From contig NZ_MAXF01000156.1 of assembly GCF_001704635.1 (NCBI RefSeq), positions 1 to 64,000 of the forward strand: a stretch of 64,000 nt of DNA, read 5' to 3'. A program made the position numbers and the translations under genes. The notes under the pieces were generated by a model. The model was given only the letters and a program-made list of their open reading frames with translations. It searched no databases and was not told the DNA's origin. The number at the start of each line of letters is the position of its first letter. Position 1 is the first letter of the stretch. Below, piece by piece: positions 36,729 through 45,258 of this stretch. The DNA comes from Streptomyces sparsogenes. Its GTDB lineage: Bacteria; Actinomycetota; Actinomycetes; Streptomycetales; Streptomycetaceae.

Positions 36729-37818
36729 GTTCGCCCTCCGTGTCGAAGACGTGGACCTCGTGCGCCGCCACGCGCAACCGTACGTCGTCCCCGGGTCGGC
36801 AGGTCGGCGGGACGGATGTGGTGGCGAACAGATGCCGGCCGTCCGCGACAGCTTCGATGGTCCAGCTGCCTCCGGTCGGCAGGATGGCGAAGATGGAGGC
36901 GTCGATCGTCAGGGCGTCGGGGGCCGGGGCCTGGGAGGGCGGCTCGATCCGGATGGATTCGGGGCGGATGCCGATCGAGCCGGGGACAGCCGTGGCGCCG
37001 TGCAGGCGGGTTTCCGCGAAACGGTGGGCCGCGGCGATGTGCGGGGCGGGCTCGTCGTCGGTGAACTCGATGATGTTGATCGGGGGGTTGCCGAGGAAAC
37101 CGGCGACGAAACGGTTGCGGGGCCGGTCGTAGATGTCCGTAGGGGTTCCGATCTGCTGGAGCCGACCGTCGGCCAGCACCGCGATGCGGGTGGCCAGCGT
37201 CATCGCCTCCCACTGGTCGTGGGTGACGAACACGATGGTCGAGCGGAAGTCCTGGTGGATGCGCTTGAGTTCGGTGCGCATCTCCAGGCGCAGCCGCGAG
37301 TCGAGGTTGGACAGCGGTTCGTCCAGCAGCATCACACCGGGGTTGACGGCCAGCATGCGGGCCAACGCGACCCGCTGCTGCTGGCCGCCGGAGAGCTGGG
37401 AGGGGTAGCGGTCGGCGAAGCGGCCGATGCCCATCACGTTCATGACCTCGTCGGCGCGGCTGCTGCGCTCGGCCCGGCCGACCTTGCGCAGCCGCAGGCC
37501 GTACTCGGTGTTCTGCCGGATGGTCATGTGCGGCCACAGCGCGTAGCTCTGGAAGACCAGGCCCATCTCGCGCCGTTCGGGGGCGACGAACACGCCCTGC
37601 TCGACCGAGTCGAGCACACGGTCGCCGACCGAGATGGAGCCGCCGGTGGGCTGTTCCAGGCCGGCGATCATCCGCAGCGTGGTCGTCTTGCCGCAGCCGG
37701 ACGGGCCGAGCATGCACATGAAGTCGCCGTCGTTCACGGTGAGATCAAGGCTGTCGACCGCGCTGGCGGTGCTGCCCGGGTAGCGCTTGCTGATGCCCTG
37801 GAGCCGGATCGTCGGCAT
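36712..37818 (-). CDS. ABC transporter ATPase (FbpC/PotA type)
   Basis: 368 residues. Walker A GPSGCGKTTTLR, Q-loop VFQSYALWPHMT, signature LSGGQQQRVALARML, Walker B VMLLDEPLSNLDSRL and H-loop VTHDQWEAM are all intact. A C-terminal TOBE-like domain follows (IGIRPESIRIE). It energises the fused permease encoded just upstream (3-bp gap). This subfamily includes importers of ferric ion, polyamines, 2-aminoethylphosphonate and hexose phosphates. Confidence 0.9.
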   Translation of the reverse strand: MPTIRLQGISKRYPGSTASAVDSLDLTVNDGDFMCMLGPSGCGKTTTLRMIAGLEQPTGGSISVGDRVLDSVEQGVFVAPERREMGLVFQSYALWPHMTIRQNTEYGLRLRKVGRAERSSRADEVMNVMGIGRFADRYPSQLSGGQQQRVALARMLAVNPGVMLLDEPLSNLDSRLRLEMRTELKRIHQDFRSTIVFVTHDQWEAMTLATRIAVLADGRLQQIGTPTDIYDRPRNRFVAGFLGNPPINIIEFTDDEPAPHIAAAHRFAETRLHGATAVPGSIGIRPESIRIEPPSQAPAPDALTIDASIFAILPTGGSWTIEAVADGRHLFATTSVPPTCRPGDDVRLRVAAHEVHVFDTEGERVGLS

Positions 37819-37821
37819 CTG

Positions 37822-39696
37822 TCACCCACCTAGTCCCCGACCGAGGTCGGTCTTCATCGTTTTCTGGATGGCATAGGTGCCGCCGAAGGCGACGGCGGAG
37901 ACGACGAGGACCACGCCGTTGGCCGCCTGTGTGTAGCCGTACTCGACAAGCCTGATCGCGAAGGTGGTGAGCACGTCCATGCCGGGGACCGCGAGGATCA
38001 CCACCAGGCTCAGGCTGCGGACACCGGCGATGAACGGCATCAGCACACCGGTCGCCAGAGCGCGTTTCTGGATCGGCAGCACGACATGGGCCATGCGTCG
38101 CCACCAGCCGGCTCCCGCGACCTGGGCGGCCTCCTCCGGCTCGGGACCGAGCTGCATCATCGACGAGATTCCGGCCCGGGTGGCGAACGGCATCTGCTCG
38201 ACCATGTAGATCAGCACCAGGAGGGTGCTGGTGCCGTACAGGGCCGGGATCGGTCCGCGGTCCACCGCGAACAGCGACAGGTACGCCACCGCGAAGGCGA
38301 TGCCGGGCACGAGGTAGGGCAGGAAGGTCAGTTGCCGCAGTGTGGTACCGAGCAGCCGGCTGGGGGAACGGACGACCACGTAGCCGACGAGCTGGCCGAG
38401 CACACCGGCGGCTACCGCGGCGAGTCCGACGATCCAGAAGGTGTTCCAGACCGCCGACCACACGGCCCCACTGACCAGAACGCCGTCGGTGAAGGCCGGC
38501 GTGTCCAGCCCGTGGCCGACCCAGTAGTCGAGGGTGAAGTTGTCCGCGGAGAAGTCCGCCGGCCGGCGCATGACCGTGGAGAGCGCCAGCACCCCCAGGG
38601 GCACCACGACACTCAGTACGAACGCCAGGCCGCACAACGCGGTGGCGGGTACCCGCCACCGGCCCAGTGCGCGGGTGCGGTCCATCGCCCCCTTCCCCCC
38701 GATGGTGACGAAGCGCCGGGCCTCCTTCAGGAAGTGCACGTCAACCCAGAGCGAGAGCAGCCCGATCAGGATGATCGCACCGGCGATGACGGCGGCGGCG
38801 CCGTCCTCCCGGGTGGATATGCTGCGGTACAGCGAGGTCGCCAGGACGTTGAAGTCCGTGGGCAGACCCAGGATGTAGGTCACGCCGAACTCACCGAGCA
38901 CCTTGGCCAGGATCAGCGTCGCGGCCGACACGAGGGCTGGGCGCATCAGCGGCACCACCACGGTGCGCACCACCGTGCCGTAGCCCGCGCCGAGCATCCG
39001 GGCGGAGTCCTCGAGCTGCGGGTCCAGGCGTTTGAGGGCATTGCCCAGCAGCAGGATGACGAACGGCGTGAAGTACAGCGTGAAGATGATCGTGATCGGC
39101 ACGCCGCCGTATGCCAGCCAGTCCGGCGGAGTGACCCCGATGGACTCCAGCCATCCGGGCTGGCCGCCCGCAGTGCGGTTCTTGAAGATGGTCGTCCAGG
39201 CGAGCGCGAACGCCCACGTCGGCAGCATGTAGGGCACGATGAGCGCGGTGCTGAACCAGCGCCTGCCCCACAGGTCGGTGCGCGTGATCAGCCACGCCAA
39301 CACCCCGCCCAGGATCAGCGAGAACACCACCGAGCAGGTGCTCACCAGGAGCGTGTGCACCAGCGGACGCCAGAACAGGTCGGCGGCCACCGGCGACAGG
39401 AACACCCGCCACAGGTAGTAGGAGGTCGGTGACCCCTCCTGCTGCTGCACGACGACCGTGTCCTTCGGGCTCACGGTGAAGCCCTGCACCAGCATGGTGA
39501 CGATCGGCACCGCGATCAGATAGCCGAAGAGGATCAGGGCGAGCACCCCGATCGCCGTGGTGGGCCGGCGAAGCCCCACCCGCAATCCATAGCGCAGAGC
39601 GCGTCCGCCACGCCCGGGCGGCGGAAGGGGAGGGACGACCGGCGTAGTCGTCTCTGCCGTGGCGGCGCGCGGTGGCGCCTGGGCCTGTCTGTTCAC
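37822..39696 (-). CDS. ABC transporter permease, two domains fused (FbpB-like)
   Basis: 624 residues from a GTG at 39696. There are two BPD-transp-1 domains with about 12 membrane helices. Coupling loops are present at EDSARMLGAGYGTVVRTVVV in the first half and EEAAQVAGAGWWRRMAHVVL in the second. The fused architecture is typical of Fe3+-type and AfuB/PhnU-like importers. It is first in the operon and lies behind the 24-bp palindrome at 39727-39750. Confidence 0.9.
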   Translation of the reverse strand: MNRQAQAPPRAATAETTTPVVPPLPPPGRGGRALRYGLRVGLRRPTTAIGVLALILFGYLIAVPIVTMLVQGFTVSPKDTVVVQQQEGSPTSYYLWRVFLSPVAADLFWRPLVHTLLVSTCSVVFSLILGGVLAWLITRTDLWGRRWFSTALIVPYMLPTWAFALAWTTIFKNRTAGGQPGWLESIGVTPPDWLAYGGVPITIIFTLYFTPFVILLLGNALKRLDPQLEDSARMLGAGYGTVVRTVVVPLMRPALVSAATLILAKVLGEFGVTYILGLPTDFNVLATSLYRSISTREDGAAAVIAGAIILIGLLSLWVDVHFLKEARRFVTIGGKGAMDRTRALGRWRVPATALCGLAFVLSVVVPLGVLALSTVMRRPADFSADNFTLDYWVGHGLDTPAFTDGVLVSGAVWSAVWNTFWIVGLAAVAAGVLGQLVGYVVVRSPSRLLGTTLRQLTFLPYLVPGIAFAVAYLSLFAVDRGPIPALYGTSTLLVLIYMVEQMPFATRAGISSMMQLGPEPEEAAQVAGAGWWRRMAHVVLPIQKRALATGVLMPFIAGVRSLSLVVILAVPGMDVLTTFAIRLVEYGYTQAANGVVLVVSAVAFGGTYAIQKTMKTDLGRGLGG

Positions 39697-39726
39697 AGCG
39701 ACGTCCTCGTCTCACTGCACTTGTCA

Positions 39727-39750
39727 GGACATCTCTTTTTAGAGATGTCC
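39727..39750. promoter_or_regulatory. Perfect palindrome at the head of the transport operon
   Basis: GGACATCTCT-TTTT-AGAGATGTCC has a 10-bp perfect stem. It lies 31 bp upstream of the permease GTG, in the intergenic DNA shared with the divergent phytase. It could be the GntR operator or an mRNA hairpin in the operon leader. Confidence 0.6.
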
Positions 39751-39971
39751 CGTACCGTCGCAGAGGCCCCCTGGCGTGTCAATACCTGCTCGGGCAAAGA
39801 GAACGCGCACCTGCGGCCACCCGGCAGGGCGATGGGGACCCGGGCCCGCCCCGACCCGGCGCCCACCCGGCACAACTGAGGGATATTGCGGCATTCGTGA
39901 TCGCTTCAATACGATTCCTGCGCGCAATCCCCAATATCTGCTCGGCGTCCCCATTCCTACCAAGGAGTAAT

Positions 39972-41288
39972 GTGAGCGCCTCAGCTCTCAGCGCCCTGAC
40001 CGCACTCACCACCGCGTTCACCCTGGCGACCGGGCCCGTGGCACCGGTGACCGTCACAGCCGCCGTGGAGACTCCCGCGGTGTACGACGACGAGGCCGGT
40101 GGCCACGCCGACGCCGACGATCCGGCCGTGTGGGTCGACCCCGACGCCCCGGGCCGCAGCATCGTCATCGGCACACTGAAGGAGGCCGGCCTCGACGTCT
40201 ACGGACTCGACGGCCGGCGCCTGCAGCACATTGCGGCGCCCCTGGCACCGGGCGAGGACGCCAAGCCCGGCCGTTTCAACAACGTCGACATCGTCTACGG
40301 CTTCGAGTTGGACGGCCGGAAGACCGATCTGGCGCTCGTCAGCGACCGGGGTCGGGACCGCGTCCGCGCCTTCGCCATCGACCCGGCCGCCGTCGCGGCC
40401 GGCAAGCCGCCGCTGAAGGACGTCACCTCCGGCGACGCCGCTCCCGTGTTCGCCGCGGACGAGGCCGAGGTGGACGACCAGCGCACCTCCTACGGCCTGT
40501 CCGCCTTCAGCAAGGACGACCACGCCTACGTGGTGGTGTCACAGCGCGAGGAGACCCGCCTGCGCCTGCTGCGGCTGAAGGACCGCGACGGGCGCGTCGG
40601 CTACGAGACCGAGGACACCCTCGACCTCCCTGGCACCTTCACCCTGCCCAACGGCAAGGCGTGGACCCCGTGTGCGGACCCCGGTGAGCACCCCCAGGTC
40701 GAGGGCATGGCCGTCGACCAGGAACAGCACGTTCTGTACGCCGCCCAGGAGCGGGTCGGCCTGTGGCGCGTCGACCTGGACGACGGGGAGTTCGAGGACC
40801 CGGAACTGGTCGACCGCGTACGTGAGTACGGAACGCCGTGGACGTACGACACCGAAGAGGAGGAGTGCGTCCTCGACACGGCCCACGACCCCGGTTTCGG
40901 CGGTGAGAACCTGCGAGCCGACGCCGAGGGCGTCACCGTCTACCACGCCGAGGACGGCACCGGGTACGTCCTGGCCTCCAGCCAGGGCGACAACACCTTC
41001 GCCGTGTACGAGCGCGACGGCGACAACGACTACGTCGGCTCCTTCCGCATCGGCGACGGCGCGGTCGACGGCGTGCAGCACTCGGACGGCTCCACCGTGG
41101 TCAACGTCCCCCTGGGCCGCGCGTTTCCCAAGGGCCTGCTGATCGCCCACGACGGTGAGGCCACCCCCGCCGACGGCGACCGGGCCGGTACCGGCTTCAA
41201 GTTCGTCCGGTGGGACGCCCTCGCGAGCGCCTTCCCCGAACCGCTGACCGTCGACACCGAGTCCTTCGATCCCCGCGACGCGAACTGA
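39972..41288 (+). CDS. Secreted beta-propeller phytase
   Basis: 438 residues from a GTG with AAGGAGT 5 bases upstream. It has the 3-phytase (PF02333) signatures: GGHADADDPAVWVDPD, the NNVDIVYGFELDG blade, VVVSQREETRLRLLRL, HPQVEGMAVDQEQHVLYAAQ, RADAEGVTVYHAEDGTGYVL and ASSQGDNTFAVYER. Acidic loops would bind the Ca2+ ions needed for phytate cleavage. The signal peptide is hydrophobic (ALSALTALTTAFTLATGP) but lacks the usual N-terminal Arg/Lys. An in-frame GTG at 39897 would add FLRAIPN and supply one but has no ribosome site. The gene is divergent from the ABC/phosphatase operon and followed by a strong terminator. Confidence 0.87.
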   Translation: MSASALSALTALTTAFTLATGPVAPVTVTAAVETPAVYDDEAGGHADADDPAVWVDPDAPGRSIVIGTLKEAGLDVYGLDGRRLQHIAAPLAPGEDAKPGRFNNVDIVYGFELDGRKTDLALVSDRGRDRVRAFAIDPAAVAAGKPPLKDVTSGDAAPVFAADEAEVDDQRTSYGLSAFSKDDHAYVVVSQREETRLRLLRLKDRDGRVGYETEDTLDLPGTFTLPNGKAWTPCADPGEHPQVEGMAVDQEQHVLYAAQERVGLWRVDLDDGEFEDPELVDRVREYGTPWTYDTEEEECVLDTAHDPGFGGENLRADAEGVTVYHAEDGTGYVLASSQGDNTFAVYERDGDNDYVGSFRIGDGAVDGVQHSDGSTVVNVPLGRAFPKGLLIAHDGEATPADGDRAGTGFKFVRWDALASAFPEPLTVDTESFDPRDAN

Positions 41289-41309
41289 CCGCCTGACCTC
41301 CGGCGGGAT

Positions 41310-41338
41310 CCGGCTCGGTGGCGAGGCCACCGAGCCGG
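41310..41338 (+). terminator. Strong terminator after the phytase
   Basis: A perfect 13-bp stem (CCGGCTCGGTGGC and GCCACCGAGCCGG) with a GAG loop, 21 bp after the phytase stop. Confidence 0.75.
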
Positions 41339-41380
41339 ACGCAATCAATGGACTTGGCTCCGGCGCGCGAACCCCACGTC

Positions 41381-41871
41381 CTAGGAGGCGGCCGACGCTT
41401 CCCGGGCAGCGGTCCGTTCGGCCGTGCCGCCACCACCGGTGCGCCCTCCGCCGTGCGGGGACCGCGCGCCGGAGCGGTCGGTTTCGAACTTCCCGTCCCG
41501 TAGTTCGAAGCACTCGGGCAGCGAGCAGCCGATCGCCGGGGTGACCAGCAGGCTTACCGCGACGGGTGCGGGGTCGGTGCTCGCCGTCGAGAACTCGCAG
41601 ATGGCCCCCGCCCGGTGACCGGGAACCAGAACCAACTGTCCACCGCGCCGACCCGTACCTGGTCCGACAGCACAAGCCGCCCGTGCTGCCCGACGAAGAC
41701 CTTCAGCCGGACGGTGGCTCTCAGCGGGGCGGCGGTGGAGCGGATGGCGGTCAGGGTGAACTTGACGCCCTCGTCCGCGTCCAGGACCGAGGACGCGATC
41801 TGCCTGGTCTCGGCCTCCTTCCCGCCGCCCACTCCCCCGCGGCGGGGTGCGGCCGGAGGCAGACGGGTCAC
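41381..41871 (-). pseudogene. Hypothetical protein coupled to TetR, frameshifted
   Basis: The start GTG at 41871 overlaps the tetR stop (GTGA). Good coding text (DADEGVKFTLTAIRSTAAPL, RATVRLKVFVGQHGRLVLSD, DSWFWFPVTG) runs to about 41620. One G appears to be missing from a G-run. The next frame continues GAICEFSTASTDPAPVAVSL and IGCSLPECFELRDGKFETD to a TAG at 41381. The repaired product would be about 163 residues of unknown function. Confidence 0.55.
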
Positions 41872-42455
41872 CCCGCGAGGGCGTGCGCGAGAAGGGTCTC
41901 CGCTGCTGTCCGTGCGTGCCGGCCGTAGTCCGCTTCGCCCAGCACCATGGCCCGGCTGGCCGCCCCGTCCGCGAGGGTGACCAGCTGTTCGGCGAGTGCG
42001 GCCGGCTCGCGGCAGCCCAGCTCCGTCACCAGTGCGGTGACCAGCTCCACCATCCGCAGTTTCTGCTCGCGGGCGTAGGAGTGGACCGCGCTGTCCGGGT
42101 CGGGGAACTCCGCCGCCGCATCGATGAACGGGCACCCGCGCACCGGTGCCGCCTCCGGCACGGGCTGGTCGAACAGCCCGAGGATCCGCTCCCGCGGAGG
42201 GATGTCCTCGCGGGTCAGCACGCTCTCCAGGGTCGCCCCCGACGAGGCGAGGTCCTGGAGGTGGGCGATCACCAGGTCGCTCTTGGTCCGGAAATGCACG
42301 TAGAGCGTCCGCTTGGACACCGGTGCCGCCTCCGCGACCTGCTCCATACCGGTCGCGTTGATCCCCTGGACCGCGAACAGCCGGGCGGCGGCGGCCAGGA
42401 TGCGCTCCCGCCCGCCACGCCCGCGCCCCCCGGAGGCCGTAGTCGTCGCGCTCAT
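41868..42455 (-). CDS. TetR-family regulator of the nitroreductase
   Basis: 195 residues. HTH: ILAAAARLFAVQGINATGME, QVAEAAPVSKRTLYVHFRTK. The ligand domain resembles TetR_C regulators of redox enzymes (VRGCPFIDAAAEFPDPDSAV). It lies divergent from the nitroreductase across two copies of a GTAAACG/CGTTTAC operator, so it probably represses both directions. Confidence 0.87.
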   Translation of the reverse strand: MSATTTASGGRGRGGRERILAAAARLFAVQGINATGMEQVAEAAPVSKRTLYVHFRTKSDLVIAHLQDLASSGATLESVLTREDIPPRERILGLFDQPVPEAAPVRGCPFIDAAAEFPDPDSAVHSYAREQKLRMVELVTALVTELGCREPAALAEQLVTLADGAASRAMVLGEADYGRHARTAAETLLAHALAG

Positions 42456-42462
42456 GCACCAA

Positions 42463-42480
42463 GTATACACCTGCGTTTAC
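42463..42480. promoter_or_regulatory. TetR operator, imperfect copy near tetR
   Basis: GTATACA-CCTG-CGTTTAC has the same length and spacing as 42522-42539 with two changed bases in the left arm. It overlaps the tetR promoter side, 8 bp from the start codon. Confidence 0.6.
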
Positions 42481-42521
42481 CTCGGCGGGCGGCGTCTGCT
42501 AGGGTCCGCCACATCCGCAAG

Positions 42522-42539
42522 GTAAACGGATTCGTTTAC
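42522..42539. promoter_or_regulatory. TetR operator, perfect copy near the nitroreductase
   Basis: GTAAACG-GATT-CGTTTAC is a perfect 7-bp inverted repeat, 24 bp upstream of the nitroreductase ATG. Confidence 0.75.
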
Positions 42540-42563
42540 ATCGTTGCTGTCGAGGAGTGATCC

Positions 42564-43253
42564 ATGAGCCTGCCGGCCCCCACCGAACTGAGCGGCTGCG
42601 CGGAGAAGCTAATACGCGGCCGTCATGCGACCCGAGCGTTCCGTCCGGACGCCGTGCCCGAGGACACGATGCGCGCGATCTTCTCGCTGGCCGGCGCCGC
42701 GCCGTCCAACTCCAACGCGCAGCCGTGGCGGGTGGAGGTGGTCAGCGGCACCGCGCGGGAGCGACTGGCGGACGCCTTGCAGGCGGCACACGCCGCACAC
42801 CGCACCTCGGTGGACTTCCCGTATTCCGAGGACATGTACACGCAGGTGCACAAGGCCCGCCGGGCGGCGTTCGGCGCCCGCCTGTACGGAGCACTGGGCA
42901 TCAGCCCCCACGATCACCAGGCACGGGCGGCCTACGACGCGCAGAGCCTGCGCTTCTACGGCGCGCCGCACGCCGCGTTCCTGTTCGTCACCGGAGACGG
43001 CGGGCCCCGGCTCGCCGCCGACGTCGGCGCCTACATGCAGACACTGCTCCTGGCGATGACCGCATACGGCGTGGCGAGCTGCCCGCAGGGACTGCTGAGC
43101 TTCCACGCCGACACCGTCCGCACCGAACTCGCAGTCAGCACAGGGCGACTGCTCGTCGGCATCTCCTTCGGCTACGCCGACGAGGCCGCGCCCGTGAACC
43201 ACATCACAACCGAACGGGCTCCACTCGAAGAAGTCACCACCTTCCACGACTGA
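42564..43253 (+). CDS. Nitroreductase-family FMN enzyme
   Basis: 229 residues with GAGGAG upstream of the ATG. The FMN-binding start RHATRAFRPDAVPEDTMRAI, the SLAGAAPSNSNAQPWRVEVV motif, DVGAYMQTLLLAMTAYGVAS and CPQGLL match the nitroreductase fold. It would reduce nitroaromatic or quinone compounds with NAD(P)H. TetR control suggests induction by its substrate. Confidence 0.87.
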   Translation: MSLPAPTELSGCAEKLIRGRHATRAFRPDAVPEDTMRAIFSLAGAAPSNSNAQPWRVEVVSGTARERLADALQAAHAAHRTSVDFPYSEDMYTQVHKARRAAFGARLYGALGISPHDHQARAAYDAQSLRFYGAPHAAFLFVTGDGGPRLAADVGAYMQTLLLAMTAYGVASCPQGLLSFHADTVRTELAVSTGRLLVGISFGYADEAAPVNHITTERAPLEEVTTFHD

Positions 43254-43271
43254 GGTCAATGCCGGTGACTT

Positions 43272-43450
43272 CGCTGGGTGGTGGCCTACTTCGCGCCGGC
43301 CATGTGCCTGTTCTCGGGGCAGGGCTACGAGGAAGTGGCCCGGTTGCCGACGCAGGGGCTGGAGCGGGTGCGACGGTGGGAGAAGCCGTGGCGGTGCCGA
43401 CGACGGCGGCGATCGGCCGGGCCCGGCGCAGGCTGGGGCCGGCGCAGGCT
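43272..43450 (+). pseudogene. IS4-type transposase N-terminal relic
   Basis: VVAYFAPAMCLFSGQGYEEV, then ARLPTQGLERVRRW, and in another frame VAVPTTAAIGRARRRLGP, match the conserved N-terminal domain of Streptomyces IS4-type transposases. The remainder of the element is absent. The frame runs directly into an amidohydrolase fragment. Confidence 0.6.
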
Positions 43451-43455
43451 GGGGC

Positions 43456-44305
43456 CGGAGCCTTCGGCACTGTCTTCGGCGTACCGGACACCGCAGCCAA
43501 CGGCTCGTTCTTCGGCGGGCCGGGCTCGACGGTCTTCAGCGACAACCCCTGGGCGCGCGAACGCTTCACGGGAGAGGTCGACAGCGTGCAGCAGATCCGC
43601 GACCTGGTGCACCACCTCGCTGACCGCAAGGTGGACGCGATCAAACTCCTGTCGGAAGGCGCGTGCGCACAATCCGGCGGGCCGAAGTACCTCTGGCGTA
43701 ATCCCGCCTTTCCGGATGGTGTCGAGTTGGAACGGCTTCCCCTCCCTCTCCTCAGGGCGGGTATCGAGACGGCGCACGACCGGGGCCTTCGGGTGACCGT
43801 CCACACCACCCAGCAAGCCGCGGCACGCGAGGCGATCGAGGCCGGAGCGGACGGCCTGGAGCACGGTGTCACCATCGAGCCCCTCACCGACCACTCGCTC
43901 ATCGACCTGATGCTCGAACACGACATCACCTACACACCCACCCTGTGGATCGACGATGCCCACCCGGACGCCCGTCACAATCTCAAAAAGGTCGCCGACG
44001 CCGGCGTGCACATCGCGCTGGGCAGCGACACGTTCAGCGGTCGGGGCCTGTTCGGAGCCAACACCCTGGAAGAGGCCCGACTCATGGTGGCGGCCGGGAT
44101 GACACCCACCCAGGTCCTGGCCGCGGGCACCAGCGGCGCGTCACGGCAGTGCGTCCGCCCCCACCTCGGCACGGTGGCCCCCGGCAAACGCGCCGACCTG
44201 CTCGTACTGAACACCGACCCCACAGCGGACATCGGCAACCTCCGCGACCTCAACACGGTGATCCTCAACGGCGAACTCGTCATCGACAAGCGCCAGGTGT
44301 ACTGA
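43456..44305 (+). pseudogene. Amidohydrolase C-terminal fragment
   Basis: From AFGTVFGVPDTAANGSFFGG onward this is the C-terminal two thirds of an imidazolonepropionase-like metal-dependent amidohydrolase: VDAIKLLSEG (Lys), GLRVTVHTTQQAA (His), GADGLEHGV (His), HIALGSDTFSGRG (Asp), GTVAPGKRADLLVLNTDP. The N-terminal HxH metal motif is missing because the IS4 relic replaces the 5' part. Without it the enzyme cannot form its metal centre. Confidence 0.75.
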
Positions 44306-44593
44306 TCACGGGCCCTGTCAACGCCGGCCGGGCTTGATCATGGCGTAGGCCTCCGGTGCCGTGGAGCCGTCCAGGAACACACCGCACACCGCACGCAGGT
44401 CCTCGCGTCCCACCGTAAATGCCCGGCTGACCGTTCACGGCAGGCGGCTGCTGATCGAGCACTCGGTCGCATCCCCGACGGCGGAGGCCGGCGCGTCCAC
44501 GGCTGGACCGCCCCGCGGTCGGCGTCTCCCAGGCCCGCGGTTCCTCCCGGGTCAGGAGCTGCCCCGGAAAACGCCTGCTCGCAGGGGCTTCGA
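44306..44593. other. Degenerate stretch; possible IS481 trace
   Basis: On the plus strand at about 44410-44465, NARLTVHGRRLLIEHS resembles the N-terminus of IS481-type transposases, but nothing downstream continues it. On the minus strand a short frame (GREDLRAVCGVFLDGSTAPE) ends at about 44337. Neither is a gene. Confidence 0.3.
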
Positions 44594-45244
44594 TCAGCGA
44601 CGCGGCCGCGCCGCGAGCATCGCGTCGTGAAGCTCTTCGGGGCCGGGAACGGGCGGCAGCGGCGACGCCGGCGCCTCAGGGCGGCAGGAGTCGAGCAGCA
44701 GGGCGACCAGGCGCTGCCAGGCGCCGGGGGCGACGTGGCGGGTGGAGGACAGAACACCGGTGTTGGCCATCAGGAACAGGATGACGTCACTGCTGGTGAT
44801 CTCGGGGCGCAGGCGGTGTTGTTGCTGCGCGCGGCGGATCAGGGCATCCAGGGCCTCTATGGCGCGGGAGCGTGGCTCTTCCATGGCCGGTGAGTCGGGA
44901 AAGCAGGCGGTAAAGGCCTCGGTGACGGCGCGGTCGGCGGCCTGCATGGCGCAGATCCGCTCAACGAAGCCCTTGAAGCCTTCCCAAGGGTCGGGGTTGA
45001 GCATCGCCTCCTCGGCGAGGCGGGCCAGGTCGGTCATGCGGTCGGTCAGCACCGCCTCGATCAGGGCCTCCCGGTCGGGGAAACGCCGGTAGAGCGTGGC
45101 GATGTTGACTTCCGCCTGCCGCGCGACGTCCTCCAGGGGCGCGCCCAGTCCCCGCTCGGCGAACACGGTACGGGCAGCCGCCATGATGCGCTGCCGGTTG
45201 GCCTCAGCGTCCCTGCGCAGCCTTCGGCCCTGCTCGGATCCCAT
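44594..45244 (-). CDS. TetR-family regulator (divergent from doxX)
   Basis: 216 residues. HTH: NRQRIMAAARTVFAERGLGA, PLEDVARQAEVNIATLYRRF. The C-terminal domain matches SbtR-like/TetR_C members common in actinomycetes. It faces the DoxX gene across nested inverted repeats (45259-45323). Confidence 0.87.
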   Translation of the reverse strand: MGSEQGRRLRRDAEANRQRIMAAARTVFAERGLGAPLEDVARQAEVNIATLYRRFPDREALIEAVLTDRMTDLARLAEEAMLNPDPWEGFKGFVERICAMQAADRAVTEAFTACFPDSPAMEEPRSRAIEALDALIRRAQQQHRLRPEITSSDVILFLMANTGVLSSTRHVAPGAWQRLVALLLDSCRPEAPASPLPPVPGPEELHDAMLAARPRR

Positions 45245-45258
45245 GGCCTGGATTCTAC

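Noticed and set aside
36241..37833. 530-codon plus-strand open frame over the ATPase/HAD genes
   Set aside because: It lies opposite well-supported ABC ATPase and HAD genes whose motifs are complete. The composition is that of a shadow frame.
39697..39971. PHO box (GTTCACC direct repeats) expected for a phosphate-starvation phytase
   Set aside because: Only an isolated GTTCAC-like word occurs at the permease start. No tandem 11-bp repeats were seen, so PhoP control is not supported from sequence.
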